Assembly (NCBI RefSeq): GCF_019399895.1
Contig: NC_091864.1
Span: forward strand, 8,410,001-8,474,000
Length of the DNA stretch: 64,000 nucleotides
Source: Cardiocondyla obscurior
Lineage: Eukaryota; Arthropoda; Insecta; Hymenoptera; Formicidae
Direction of reading: 5' to 3'
Each line of letters begins with the position of its first letter. The stretch's first letter is position 1. The translations under genes were made by a program, and so were the position numbers. Below the pieces are notes generated by a model. The model had not been told where the DNA came from and ran no database searches. It saw only the letters and a list, made by a program, of their open reading frames with translations. Of the stretch, positions 37,690 to 49,310 are shown piece by piece.

Positions 37690-40600
37690 CGCCATGAAAA
37701 AACACTACTGGGTAAGTCGAGGATTTTCTCTTGCACCAGGAATGGTCAGAGACTTCTGCGGCTTCCCGGGTCTCCGGACGGTTTCCTTGGTTAGTTTCCG
37801 TCGCGAACCTTTCGTCCCCAAAGCGCCAAACCTGTAAATAAAGCAGAAGTATTTTTAAATTAAAACTAAAAATCTCATAAGTGACACATTGAGGTTAAAG
37901 TTATATTTTGACTATTTTCTCACTTTTTAATTAATTGAGGCTCTCGAGCAATCTAAAATCGGTCCCTCACGATAGAGGAGGGTACTCTAATTAAATTCTA
38001 ACGCATGACATACCTGAATTCACTCTGCAAAGTGTTAGTGCTATCTGGAGTACTGGGTAAGTCGAGAATTTTTCTTGCACCAGGAATGGTCAGAGAGACT
38101 TCTGCGGCTTCCCGGGTCTCCGGACGGTTTCCTTGGTTAGTTTCCGTCGCGAACCTTTCGTCCCCAAAGCGCCAAACCTGTAAATAAAGCAGAAGTATTT
38201 TTAAATTAAAACTAAAAATCTCATAAGTGACACTTTGAGGTTAAAGTTATATTTTGACTATTTTCTCACTTTTTAATTAATTGAGGCTCTCGAGCAATCT
38301 AAAATCGGTCCCTCACGATAGAGGAGGGTATTCTAATTAAATTCTAACGCATGACATACCTGAATTCACTCTGCAAAGTGTTAGTGCTATCTGGAGTACT
38401 GGGTAAGTCGAGGAATTTTCTATTGCACCAGGAATGGTCAGAGAGACTTCTGCGGCTTCCCCGGTCTCCGGACGGTTTCCTTGGTTAGTTTCCGTCGCGA
38501 ACCTTTCGTCCCCAAAGCGAAACCTGTAAATAAAGCAGAAGTATTTTTAAATTCAAATTAAAAATCTCATAAGTGACACTTTCAGGTTAAAGTTATATTT
38601 TGACAATTTTCTCACTTTTTAATTAACTGAGGCTTTCGAGCAATCTAAAATCGGTCCCTCACGATAGAGGAGGGTACTCTAATTAAATTCTAACGCATGA
38701 CATACCTGAATTCACTCTGCAAAGTGTTAGTGCTATCTGGAGTACTGGGTAAGTCGAGGAATTTTCTCTTGCACCAGGAATGGTCAGAGAGACTTCTGCG
38801 GCTTCCCCGAGTCTCCGGACGGTTTCCTTGGTTAGTTTTCGTCGCCAACCTTTCGTCCCCAAAGCGCCAAACCTGTAAATAAAGCAGAAGTATTTTTAAA
38901 TTAAAACTAAAAATCTCATAAGTGACACATTGAGGTTAAAGTTATATTTTGACAATTTTCTCAATTTTTAATTAATTGAGGCTCTCGAGCAATCTAAAAT
39001 CGGTCCCTCACGATAGAGGAGGGTACTCTAATTAAATTCTAACGCATGACATACCTGAATTCACTCTGCAAAGTGTTAGTGCTATCTGGAGTACTGGGTA
39101 AGTCGAGGATTTTTCTCTTGCACCAGGAATGGTCAGAGGGACTTCTGCGGCTTCCCCGGGTCTCCGGACGGTTTCCTTGGTTAGTTTCCGTCGCGAACCT
39201 TTCGTCCCCAAAGCGCCAAACCTGTAAATAAAGCAGAAGTATTTTTAAATTAAAACTAAAAATCTCATAAGTGACACATTGAGGTTAAAGTTATATTTTG
39301 ACTATTTTCTCACTTTTAATTAATTGAGGCTCTCGAGCAATCTAAAATCCCCTCACGATAGAGGAGGGTACTCTAATTAAATTCTAACGCATGACATACC
39401 TGAATTCACTCTGCAAAGTGTTAGTGCTATCTGGAGTACTGGGTAAGTCGAGGAATTTTCTATTGCACCAGGAATGGTCAGAGAGACTTCTGCGGCTTCC
39501 CGGGTCTCCGGACGGTTTCCTTGGTTAGTTTCCGTCGCGAACCTTTCGTCCCCAAAGCGCCAAACCTGTAAATAAAGCAGAAGTATTTTTAAATTAAAAC
39601 TAAAAATCTCATAAGTGACACTTTGAGGTTAAAGTTATATTTTGACAATTTTCTCACTTTTTAATTAACTGAGGCTCTAGAGCAATCTAAAATCGGTCCC
39701 TCACGATAGAGGAGGGTACTCTAATTAAATTCTAACGCATGACATACCTGAATTCACTCTGCAAAGTGTTAGTGCTATCTGGAGTACTGGGTAAGTCGAG
39801 GAATTTTCTCTTGCACCAGGAATGGTCAGAGACTTCTGCGGCTTCCCCGAGTCTCCGGACGGTTTCCTTGGTTAGTTTTCGTCGCGAACCTTTCGTCCCC
39901 AAAGCGCCAAACCTGTAAATAAAGCAGAAGTATTTTTAAATTAAAACTAAAAATCTCATAAGTGACACATTGAGGTTAAAGTTATATTTTGACAATTTTC
40001 TCACTTTTTAATTAACTGAGGCTTTCGAGCAATCTAAAATCGGTCCCTCACGATAGAGGAGGGTACTCTAATTAAATTCTAACGCATGACATACCTGAAT
40101 TCACTCTGCAAAGTGTTAGTGCTATCTGGAGTACTGGGTAAGTCGAGGATTTTTCTCTTGCACCAGGAATGGTCAGAGGGACTTCTGCGGCTTCCCCGGG
40201 TCTCCGGACGGTTTCCTTGGTTAGTTTCCGTCGCGAACCTTTCGTCCCCAAAGCGCCAAACCTGTAAATAAAGCAGAAGTATTTTTAAATTAAAACTAAA
40301 AATCTCATAAGTGACACATTGAGGTTAAAGTTATATTTTGACAATTTTCTCACTTTTTAATTAATTGAGGCTCTCGAGCAATCTAAAATCGGTCCCTCAC
40401 GATAGAGGAGGGTACTCTAATTAAATTCTAACGCATGACATACCTGAATTCACTCTGCAAAGTGTTAGTGCTATCTGGAGTACTGGGTAAGTCGAGGAAT
40501 TTCTTCTTGCACCAGGAATGGTCAGAGAGACTTCTGCGGCTTCCCCGGGTCTCCGGACGGTTTCCTTGGTTAGTTTCCGTCGCGAACCTTTCGTCCCCAA

Positions 40601-42325
40601 AGCGCCAAACCTGTAAATAAAGCAGAAGTATTTTTAAATTAAAACTAAAAATCTCATAAGTGACACATTGAGGTTAAAGTTATATTTTGACAATTTTCTC
40701 ACTTTTAATTAACTGAGGCTCTCGAGCAATCTAAAATCGGTCCCTCACGATAGAGGAGGGTACTCTAATTAAATTCTAACGCATGACATACCTGAATTCA
40801 CTCTGCAAAGTGTTAGTGCTATCTGGAGTACTGGGTAAGTCGAGGAATTTTCTATTGCACCAGGAATGGTCAGAGACTTCTGCGGCTTCCCGGGTCTCCG
40901 GACGGTTTCCTTGGTTAGTTTCCGTCGCGAACCTTTCGTCCCCAAAGCGCCAAACCTGTAAATAAAGCAGAAGTATTTTTAAATTAAAACTAAAAATCTC
41001 ATAAGTGACACATTGAGGTTAAAGTTATATTTTGACTATTTTCTCACTTTTTAATTAATTGAGGCTCTCGAGCAATCTAAAATCGGTCCCTCACGATAGA
41101 GGAGGGTATTCTAATTAAATTCTAACGCATGACATACCTGAATTCACTCTGCAAAGTGTTAGTGCTATCTGGAGTACTGGGTAAGTCGAGGAATTTTCTA
41201 TTGCACCAGGAATGGTCAGAGAGACTTCTGCGGCTTCCCGGTCTCCGGACGGTTTCCTTGGTTAGTTTCCGTCGCGAACCTTTCGTCCCCAAAGCGCCAA
41301 ACCTGTAAATAAAGCAGAAGTATTTTTAAATTAAAACTAAAAATCTCATAAGTGACACTTTGAGGTTAAAGTTATATTTTGACAATTTTCTCACTTTTTA
41401 ATTAACTGAGGCTTTCGAGCAATCTAAAATCGGTCCCTCACGATAGAGGAGGGTACTCTAATTAAATTCTAACGCATGACATACCTGAATTCACTCTGCA
41501 AAGTGTTAGTGCTATCTGGAGTACTGGGTAAGTCGAGGAATTTTGCACCAGGAATGGTCAGAGAGACTTCTGCGGCTTCCCCGAGTCTCCGGACGGTTTC
41601 TTGGTTAGTTGTCGCGAACCTTTCGTCCCCAAAGCGCCAAACCTGTAAATAAAGCAGAAGTATTTTTAAATTAAAACTAAAAATCTCATAAGTGACACAT
41701 TGAGGTTAAAGTTATATTTTGACATTTTCTCACTTTTTATTAACTGAGGCTTTCGAGCAATCTAAAATCGGTCCCTCACGATAGAGGAGGGTACTCTAAT
41801 TAAATTCTAACGCATGACATACCTGAATTTACTCTGCAAAGTGTTAGTGCTATCTGGAGTACTGGGTAAGTCGAGGAATTTTCTCTTGCACCAGGAATGG
41901 TCAGAGAGACTTCTGCGGCTTCCCTGAACACTTTGGTTAGTTTCCGTCGCGAACCTTTCGTCCCCAGCGCCAAACCTGTAAATAAAGCAGAAGTATTTTT
42001 AAATTAAAACTAAAAATCTCATAAGTGACACATTGAGGTTAAAGTTATATTTTGACAATTTTATCAATTTTTAATTAATTGAGGCTCTCGAGCAATCTAA
42101 AATCGGTCCCTCACAATGGAGGAGAGTATTTTAATTAAATTCTAATGCATGACATACCTAAATTCACTCTGCAAAGTGTCAGTGCTATCTGGAGTACTGG
42201 GTAAGTCGAGGATTTTTCTCTTGCACCAGGAATGGTCAGAGAGACTTCTGCGGCTTCCCGGAACACGGATGGTCTCGTTGGTTAGCTGCCGTCACGTATC
42301 TTTTGCCTATAAAGTTTAAAGCCTG
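37690..42325 (-). repeat. Tandem array C, block 2: fourteen cassettes of about 347 bp
   Basis: The same unit as block 1, with the AATGGTCAGAG landmark at 37739, 38086, 38434, 38780, 39129, 39476, 39822, 40168, 40517, 40866, 41213, 41547, 41897 and 42233. Internal copies are very similar, edge copies more diverged (the last two have altered or deleted CCGGACGG segments). All carry the minus-strand acceptor TTTATTTACAG and donor CAG|GTATGTC. Several keep the open 166-167-nt frame. High identity of inner copies implies recent unequal exchange. Confidence 0.93.
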
Positions 42326-42590
42326 TAAAACAAATAGAAATATTTGTTTTTCTGACTTAAACTTTAATCAATAACACATACCTGTCACTTTTAAAACTTT
42401 TATAAAAATTAGTTTCCGTTGATGCACAGTTTTGGCACTTTGTGGGAATAAAAAAGACGGTTTAAATTTGTTAAAAATCCAACCGACACTCGAGGAAACA
42501 GTTGATCTCCACAAACGAATAAAATAAGCATAAAATATTTTGCGTAAAATATTCACCAATGGAGAAACAGCATTAATACTGGCATTCATG
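42325..42590 (-). repeat. Bridge segment T, copy 2, with open first-exon-like frame
   Basis: Near-identical to 33100-33330. On the minus strand an ATG at 42587-42589 opens a frame through FNKFKPSFLFPQSAKTVHQ and VLKVTG to the donor (GTGACAG|GTATGTG, near 42380), matching the third frame of array-B cassettes (IKFEPLFCCPK; LKVTG). Upstream it merges with the D repeat. The following C cassette does not continue this frame. Confidence 0.7.
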
Positions 42591-43190
42591 AAACGACTGA
42601 TTAATAAAATAATGTAAAATACTTAATAAATAGCATTAAATTGTTGTAAATTAACGAGCAAAATACGATTAAGTATAAAAACTTATAAATAACGCCAAAA
42701 ACAAGTTTAAAATGTCACCGATTTATTTCAACCAATAGGAACACAGCATTAGTACTGACATTCATGAAACGACTCGATTAATAAAATATTGTAAAAATAA
42801 TTAATAAATAGCATTAAATTGTTGTAAACTAACTTGCAAAATACGATTTAGTATAAAACTTATAAATAACGCAAAAAAGGTGTAAAATGTCATTCGATTA
42901 ATTTGAACCAATAGGAACACAGTATTAGTACTGACATTCATGAAACGACTCGATTAATAAAATATTGTAAAAATAATTAATAAATAGCATTAAATTGTTG
43001 TAAACTAACTTGCAAAATACGATTTAGTATAAAAACTTATAAATAACGCTAAAAACACGTGCAAAATGTCACTCGATTATTTTCAACCAATAGGAACACA
43101 GCATTAGTACTGACATTCATGAAACGACTTGATTAATAAAATATTGTAAATATACTTAATAAATAGCATTAAATTGTTTAAATTGACGTA
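42560..43190. repeat. Tandem array D, block 2: about four units of 178 bp
   Basis: Same unit as 33330-34437, with GGAACACAG landmarks near 42737, 42915 and 43092 and a diverged first unit (GAGAAACAGC) at 42560. Joins satellite F abruptly near 43190. Confidence 0.9.
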
Positions 43191-46100
43191 AAATAGCCTA
43201 GTTTTTGTCGCGAGATATTTCAAATTTTTCCGAAACTTGATCATTATCTGGTCCAGGCGTCGGGACTCTGATCGAATACTCGTTTAAGCGCTTGAAAGCC
43301 CTTCAAAACGAGCTTCGATCAGACTTTACGACGCCTGTGGACCGAGATATTAACGATCAAAGTTTTTCGGAAAATGTGAAATATCTCGCGAACCAGAAGA
43401 GCTAGGCTATTGCGCTTTCGACGCGGGCTTTCAAGCCCTTCAAAACGAGCTTGATCAGACCCTACGACGCCTGTGGACCGAGATATTACGATCAAAGTTT
43501 TTCGGAAAATGTGAAATATCTCGCGAACCAGAAGAGCTAGGCTATTGCGCTTTTTTTTGTTCGACGCGGGCTTTCAAGCCCTTCAAAACGAGTTCGATCA
43601 GACCCTACGACGCCTGTGGACCGAGATATTAACGATCAAAGTTTTTCGGAAAATGTGAAATATCTCGCGAACCAGAAGAGCTAGGCTATTGCGCTTTTTT
43701 TGTTCGACGCGGGCTTTCAAGCCCTTCAAAACGAGCTTTCGATCAGACCCCTACGACGCCTGTGGACCGAGATATTAACGATCAAAGTTTTTCGGAAAAT
43801 GTGAAATATCTCGCGAACCAGAAGAGCTAGGCTATTGCGCTTTTTTTTGTTCGACGCGGGCTTTCAAGCCCTTCAAAACGAGCTTTCGATCAGACCCCTA
43901 CGACGCCTGTAAACCGAGATATTAACGATCAAAGTTTTTCGGAAAATGTGAAATATCTCGCGAACCAGAAGAGCTAGGCTATTGCGTTTTTTTTGTTCGA
44001 CGCGGGCTTTCAAGCCCTTCAAAACGAGCTTTCGATCAGACCCCTACGACGCCTGTGGACCGAGATATTAACGATCAAAGTTTTTCGGAAAATGTGAAAT
44101 ATCTCGCGAACCAGAAGAGCTAGGCTATTGCGCTTTTTTTTGTTCGACGCGGGCTTTCAAGCCCTTCAAAACGAGCTCGATCAGACTACGACGCCTGTGG
44201 ACCGAGATATTAACGATCAAAGTTTTTCGGAAAATGTGAAATATCTCGCGAACCAGAAGAGCTAGGCTATTGCGCTTTTTTTGTTCGACGCGGGCTTTCA
44301 AGCCCTTCAAAACGAGCTCGATCAGACCCTACGACGCCTGTGGACCGAGATATTAACGATCAAAGTTTTTCGGAAAATGTGAAATATCTCGCGAACCAGA
44401 AGAGCTAGGCTATTGCGCTTTTTTTGTTCGACGCGGGCTTTCAAGCCCTTCAAAACGAGCTCGATCAGACCCTACGACGCCTGTGGACCGAGATATTAAC
44501 GATCAAAGTTTTTCGGAAAATGTGAAATATCTCGCGAACCAGAAGAGCTAGGCTATTGCGCTTTTTTTGTTCGACGCGGGCTTTCAAGCCCTTCAAAACG
44601 AGCTCGATCAGACCCTACGACGCCTGTGGACCGAGATATTAACGATCAAAGTTTTTCGGAAATGTGAAATATCTCGCGAACCAGAAGAGCTAGGCTATTG
44701 CGCTTTGTTCGACGCGGGCTTTCAAGCCCTTCAAAACGAGCTTTCGATCAGACCCTACGACGCCTGTGGACCGAGATATTAACGATCAAAGTTTTTCGGA
44801 AAATGTGAAATATCTCGCGAACCAGAAGAGCTAGGCTATTGCGCTTTTTTTTGTTCGACGCGGGCTTTCAAGCCCTTCAAAACGAGCTTTCGATCAGACC
44901 CCTACGACGCCTGTGGACCGAGATATTAACGATCAAAGTTTTTCGGAAAATGTGAAATATCTCGCGAACCAGAAGAGCTAGGCTATTGCGCTTTTTTTGT
45001 TCGACGCGGGCTTTCAAGCCCTTCAAAACGAGCTGATCAGACCCTACGACGCCTGTGGACCGAGATATTAACGATCAAAGTTTTTCGGAAAATGTGAAAT
45101 ATCTCGCGAACCAGAAGAGCTAGGCTATTGCGTTTTTTTTTGTTCGACGCGGGCTTTCAAGCCCTTCAAAACGAGCTTTCGATCAGACCCCTACGACGCC
45201 TGTGGACCGAGATATTAACGATCAAAGTTTTTCGAAAAATGTGAAATATCTCGCGAACCAGAAGAGCTAGGCTATTGCGCTTTTTTTTGTTCGACGCGGG
45301 CTTTCAAGCCCTTCAAAACGAGCTTTCGATCAGACCCATACGACGCCTGTGGACCGAGATATTAACGATCAAAGTTTTTCGAAAATGTGAAATACGAACC
45401 AGAAGAGCTAGGCTATTGCGCTTTTTTTTGTTCGACGCGGGCTTTCAAGCCCTTCAAAACGAGCTTCGATCAGACCCTACGACGCCTGTGGACCGAGATA
45501 TTAACGATCAAAGTTTTTCGGAAAATGTGAAATATCTCGCGAACCAGAAGAGCTAGGCTATTGCGCTTTTTTTGTTCGACGCGGGCTTTCAAGCCCTTCA
45601 AAACGAGCTTTCGATCAGACCCCTACGACGCCTGTGGACCGAGATATTAACGATCAAAGTTTTTCGGAAAATGTGAAATATCTCGCGAACCAGAAGAGCT
45701 AGGCTATTGCGCTTTTTTTGTTCGACGCGGGCTTTCAAGCCCTTCAAAACGAGCTTTCGATCAGACCCCTACGACGCCTGTGGACCGAGATATTAACGAT
45801 CAAAGTTTTTCGAAAAATGTGAAATATCTCGCGAACCAGAAGAGCTAGGTTGCGCTTTTTTGTTCACGCGGGCTTTCAAGCCCTTCAAAACGAGCTTTCG
45901 ATCAGACCCCTACGACGCCTGTGGACCGAGATATTAACGATCAAAGTATTTCGGAAAATGTGAAATATCTCGCGAACCAAAAGGGCTAGGCTATTGCGCT
46001 TTTTTTTGTTCGACGCGGGCTTTCAAGCCCTTCGAAACGAGCTTTCGATCAGACCCCTACGACGCCTGTGGACCGAGATATTAACGATCAAAGTTTTTCG

Positions 46101-48612
46101 GAAAATGTATATTCGCGAACCAGAAGAGCTAGGCTATTGCGCTTTTTTGTTCGAGGGCTTTCAAGCCCTTCAAAACGAGCTTTCGATCAGACCCCTACGA
46201 CGCCTGTGGACCGAGATATTAACGATCAAAGTTTTTCGGAAAATGTGAAATATCTCGCGAACCAGAAGAGCTAGGCTATTGCGCTTTTTTTGTTCGACGC
46301 GGGCTTTCAAGCCCTTCAAAACGAGTTGATCAGACCCTACGACGCCTGTGGACCGAGATATTAACGATCAAAGTTTTTCGGAAAATGTGAAATATCTCGC
46401 GAACCAGAAGAGCTAGGCTATTGCGCTTTTTTTTGTTCGACGCGGGCTTCCAAACCCTTCAAAACGAGTTTTCGATCAGATTCCTACGACGCCTGTGGAC
46501 CGAGATATTTACGATCAAAGTTTTTCGGAAAATGTGAAATATCTCGCGAACCAGAAGAGCTAGGCTATTGCGCTTTTTTTGTTCGACGCGGGCTTTCAAG
46601 CCCTTCAAAACGAGCTTTCGATCAGACCCCTACGACGCCTGTGGACCGAGATATTAACGATCAAAGTTTTTCGGAAAATGTAAAATATCTCGCGAACCAG
46701 AAGAGCTAGGCTATTGCGCTTTTTTTTGTTCGACGCGGGCTTCCAAACCCTTCAAAACGAGCTTTCGATCAGATTCCTACGACGCCTGTGGACCGAGATA
46801 TTTACGATCAAAGTTTTTCGGAAAATGTGAAATATCTCGCGAACCAGAAGAGCTAAGCTATTGCGCTTTTTTTTGTTCGACGCGGGCTTTCAAGCCCTTC
46901 AAAACGAGCTTTCGATCAGACCCCTACGACGCCTGTGGACCGAGATATTAACGATCAAAGTTTTTCGGAAAATGTAAAATATCTCGCGAACCAGAAGAGC
47001 TAGGCTATTGCGCTTTTTTTTTTGTTCGCGGGCTTCCAAGCCTTTCAAAACGAGCTGATCAGACCCCTACGACGCCTGTGGACCGAGATATTAACGATCA
47101 AAGTTTTTCGGAAATGTGAAATATCTCGCGAACCAAAAGAGCTAGGCTATTGCGCTTTTTTTTTTTTTTGTTCGACGCGGGCTTTTTCCTTCAAAACGAG
47201 CTTTCGATCAGACCCCACGACGCCTGTGGACCGAGATATTAACGATCGTTTTCGGAAATGTGAAATATCTCGCGAACCAGAAGAGCTAGGCTATTGCGCT
47301 TTTTTGTTCGACGCGGGCTTTCAAGCCCTTCAAAACGAGCTTTCGATCAGACCCTACGACGCCAGGACCGAGATATTAACGATCAAAGTTTTTCGGAAAA
47401 TGTGAAATATCTCGCGAACCAGAAGAGCTAGGCTATTGCGCTTTTTTGTTCGACGCGGGCCAAGCCCTTCAAAACGAGCTTTCGATCAGACCCCTACGAC
47501 GCCTGTGGACCGAGATATTAACGATCAAAGTTTTTCGGAAAATGTGAAATATCTCGCGAACCAGAAGAGCTAGGCTATTGCGCTTTTTTTTGTTCGACGC
47601 GGGCTTTCAAACCCTTCAAAACGAGTTTTCGATCAGATTCCTACGACGCCTGGGACCGAGATATTTACGATCAAAGTTTTTCGAAAATGTGAAATATCTC
47701 GCGAACCAGAAGAGCTAGGCTATTGCGCTTTTTTGTTCGACGCGCTTTCAAGCCCTTCAAAACGAGCTTTCGATCAGATCCCTACGACGCCTGTGGACCG
47801 AGATATTAACGATCAAAGTTTTTCGGAAAATGTAAAATATCTCGCGAACCAGAAGAGCTAGGCTATTGCGCTTTTTTTTGTTCGACGCGGGCTTCCAAAC
47901 CCTTCAAAACGAGCTTTCGATCAGATTCCTACGATTTCGTGGACCGAGATATTTACGATCAAAGTTTTTCGGAAAATGTGAAATATCTCGCGAACCAGAA
48001 GAGCTGTTTACGCGCTTTTTTGTTCGACGCGGGCTTTCAAGCCTCAAAACGAGCTTTCGATCAGACCCCTACGACGCCTGTGGACCGAGATATTAACGAT
48101 CAAAGTTTTTCGGAAATGTAAAATATTGCGAACCAGAAGAGCTAGGCTATTGCGCTTTTTTTTGTTCGACGCGGGCTTCCAAACCTTTCAAAACGAGCTG
48201 GATCAGACCCTACGACGCCTGTGGACCGAGATATTAACGATCAAAGTTTTTCGAAAATGTGAAATATCTCGCGAACCAAAAGAGCTGGGCTATTGCGCTT
48301 GTTCGACGCGGGCTTTTCAAGCCCTTCAAAACGAGCTTTCGATCAGACCCCTACGACGCCTAGACCGAGATATTAACGATCAAGTTTTCGGAAAATGCAA
48401 AATATCTGCGAACCAGAAGAGCTAGGCTATTGCGCTTTGTTCGACGCGGGCTTTCAAGCCCTTCAAACGAGCTTTCGATCAGACCCCTACGACGCCTGTG
48501 GACCGAGATATTAACGATCAAAGTTTTTCGAAAATTTGAAATATCTCGCGAACCAGAGCTAGGCTATTGCGCTTTTTTGTTCGACGCGGGCTTTCGCTTC
48601 TTCAAACGAGCT
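43190..48612. repeat. Satellite F: about 37 units of about 145 bp
   Basis: Unit core: GACCGAGATATTAACGATCA, AAGTTTTTCGGAAAATGTGA, AATATCTCGCGAACCAGAAG, AGCTAGGCTATTGCGC, a T tract of 5-11, GTTCGACGCGGGC, TTTCAAGCCCTTCAAAACGA, GCTTTCGATCAGACC and CTACGACGCCTGTG. Spacing varies from about 136 to 147 bp, partly by T-tract length. GGGCTTTCAAGCCC is a small hairpin. Plus-strand frames are often open for one or two units (LWTEILTIKVFRKCEIS; DAGFQALQNEL), but the period is usually not a multiple of three, so a long repeat protein is not encoded. Units become more diverged and truncated toward 47-48.6 kb. Confidence 0.95.
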
Positions 48613-49310
48613 GATCGAAAATCGAAAAAAATTTTTGAAAATTCCGACCACGTGACGTCGTGCGGTGACGTCAGCAGATGCCCACGTGACCATTTTCGGC
48701 GTCCTACCCCCTCCAGGGGCGGAGATATTGACGAAAAACGAAAAAATTTTTTAAAATCTGACCACGTGACGTCGTGCGGTGACGTCAGCAGATGCCCACG
48801 TGACTATTTTCGGCGCCCTATCTCCTCCAGGGGCGGAGATATTGACGAAAAACGAAAAAAAAATTTTTGAAAATCTGACCACGTGACGTCGTGCGGTGAC
48901 GTCAGCAGATGCCCACGTGACCATTTTCGGCGCCCTACCTCCTCCAGGGGCGGAGATATTGACGAAAAACGAAAAAAAAATTTTTGAAAATTCGACCAGT
49001 CGTGCGGTGATCAGCAGATTGCCCACGTGACCATTTTCGGCGCCTTACCCCCTCCAGGGGCGGAGATATTGACGAAAAACGAAAAATAAATTTTTGAAAA
49101 TCTGACCACGTGACGTCGTGCGGTGACGTCAGCAGATGCCCACGTGACCATTTTCGGCGCCTTACTTCCTCCAGGGGCGGAGATATTGACGAAAAACGAA
49201 AAATAAATTTTTGAAAATCTGACCACGTGACGTCGTGCGGTGACGTCAGCAGATGCCCACGTGACCATTTTCGGCGTCCTACTTTTTCCAAGAGCGGAGA
49301 TATTGACGGT
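48612..49310. repeat. Satellite G: six units of about 117 bp with E-box and CRE motifs
   Basis: Landmark GACGTCGTGCGGTGACGTCA at about 48654, 48770, 48887, 49113 and 49229, with one damaged unit near 48996. Each intact unit has CACGTGACGTCGTGCGGTGA followed by CGTCAGCAGATGCCCACGTG (two CACGTG E-boxes and a TGACGTCA-type CRE core), then CCATTTTCGGCGCC, CTCCAGGGGCGGAGATATTG and ACGAAAAACGAAAAA. The GGAGATATTGACG piece resembles the GAGATATTAACG core of satellite F, to which it is directly joined. Confidence 0.93.

Larger units (their letters stand above)
34438..37690. repeat. Composite repeat block E, copy 1
   Basis: Starts with a duplicated 200-bp segment (about 34446-34660 and 34788-34985; GGGGAAGTTTCCGCGGTCAT). 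Next comes the large hairpin at 35406-35606, then about three units of about 445 bp (35.97, 36.41 and 36.90 kb) built of GTACAGTGTCGCGTTTTCGT, a Kv-like AACAAGGTCGCTTTT segment, and short GAGTCATAGTGTAATAAAGTGCGCG repeats (given here as their first part: GAGTCATAGTGTAATAAAG). It ends with a TIR-bearing piece at 37436-37550 and the sequence CTCCGCGATGTTACCGAGAA. The 445-bp units and the terminal pieces recur at 50.9-52.9 kb, so E is a dispersed, mobile or segmentally duplicated unit. CpG-rich and unlike the AT-rich arrays on either side. Confidence 0.8.

Noticed and set aside
26110..43190. CRISPR-like reading of the regular repeats
   Set aside because: Units are 178-347 bp with spacers that are themselves repeated; the DNA is eukaryotic. 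They are satellites, not CRISPR arrays.
43190..48870. Plus-strand frames of up to 146 codons in satellite F read as a repeat protein
   Set aside because: The period is mostly not a multiple of three and frames break every one or two units; they are by-products of the satellite.
48751..49291. Minus-strand frames of 85-118 codons in satellite G
   Set aside because: The same repeated peptide appears in more than one frame because of the repeat; no start or splice context.
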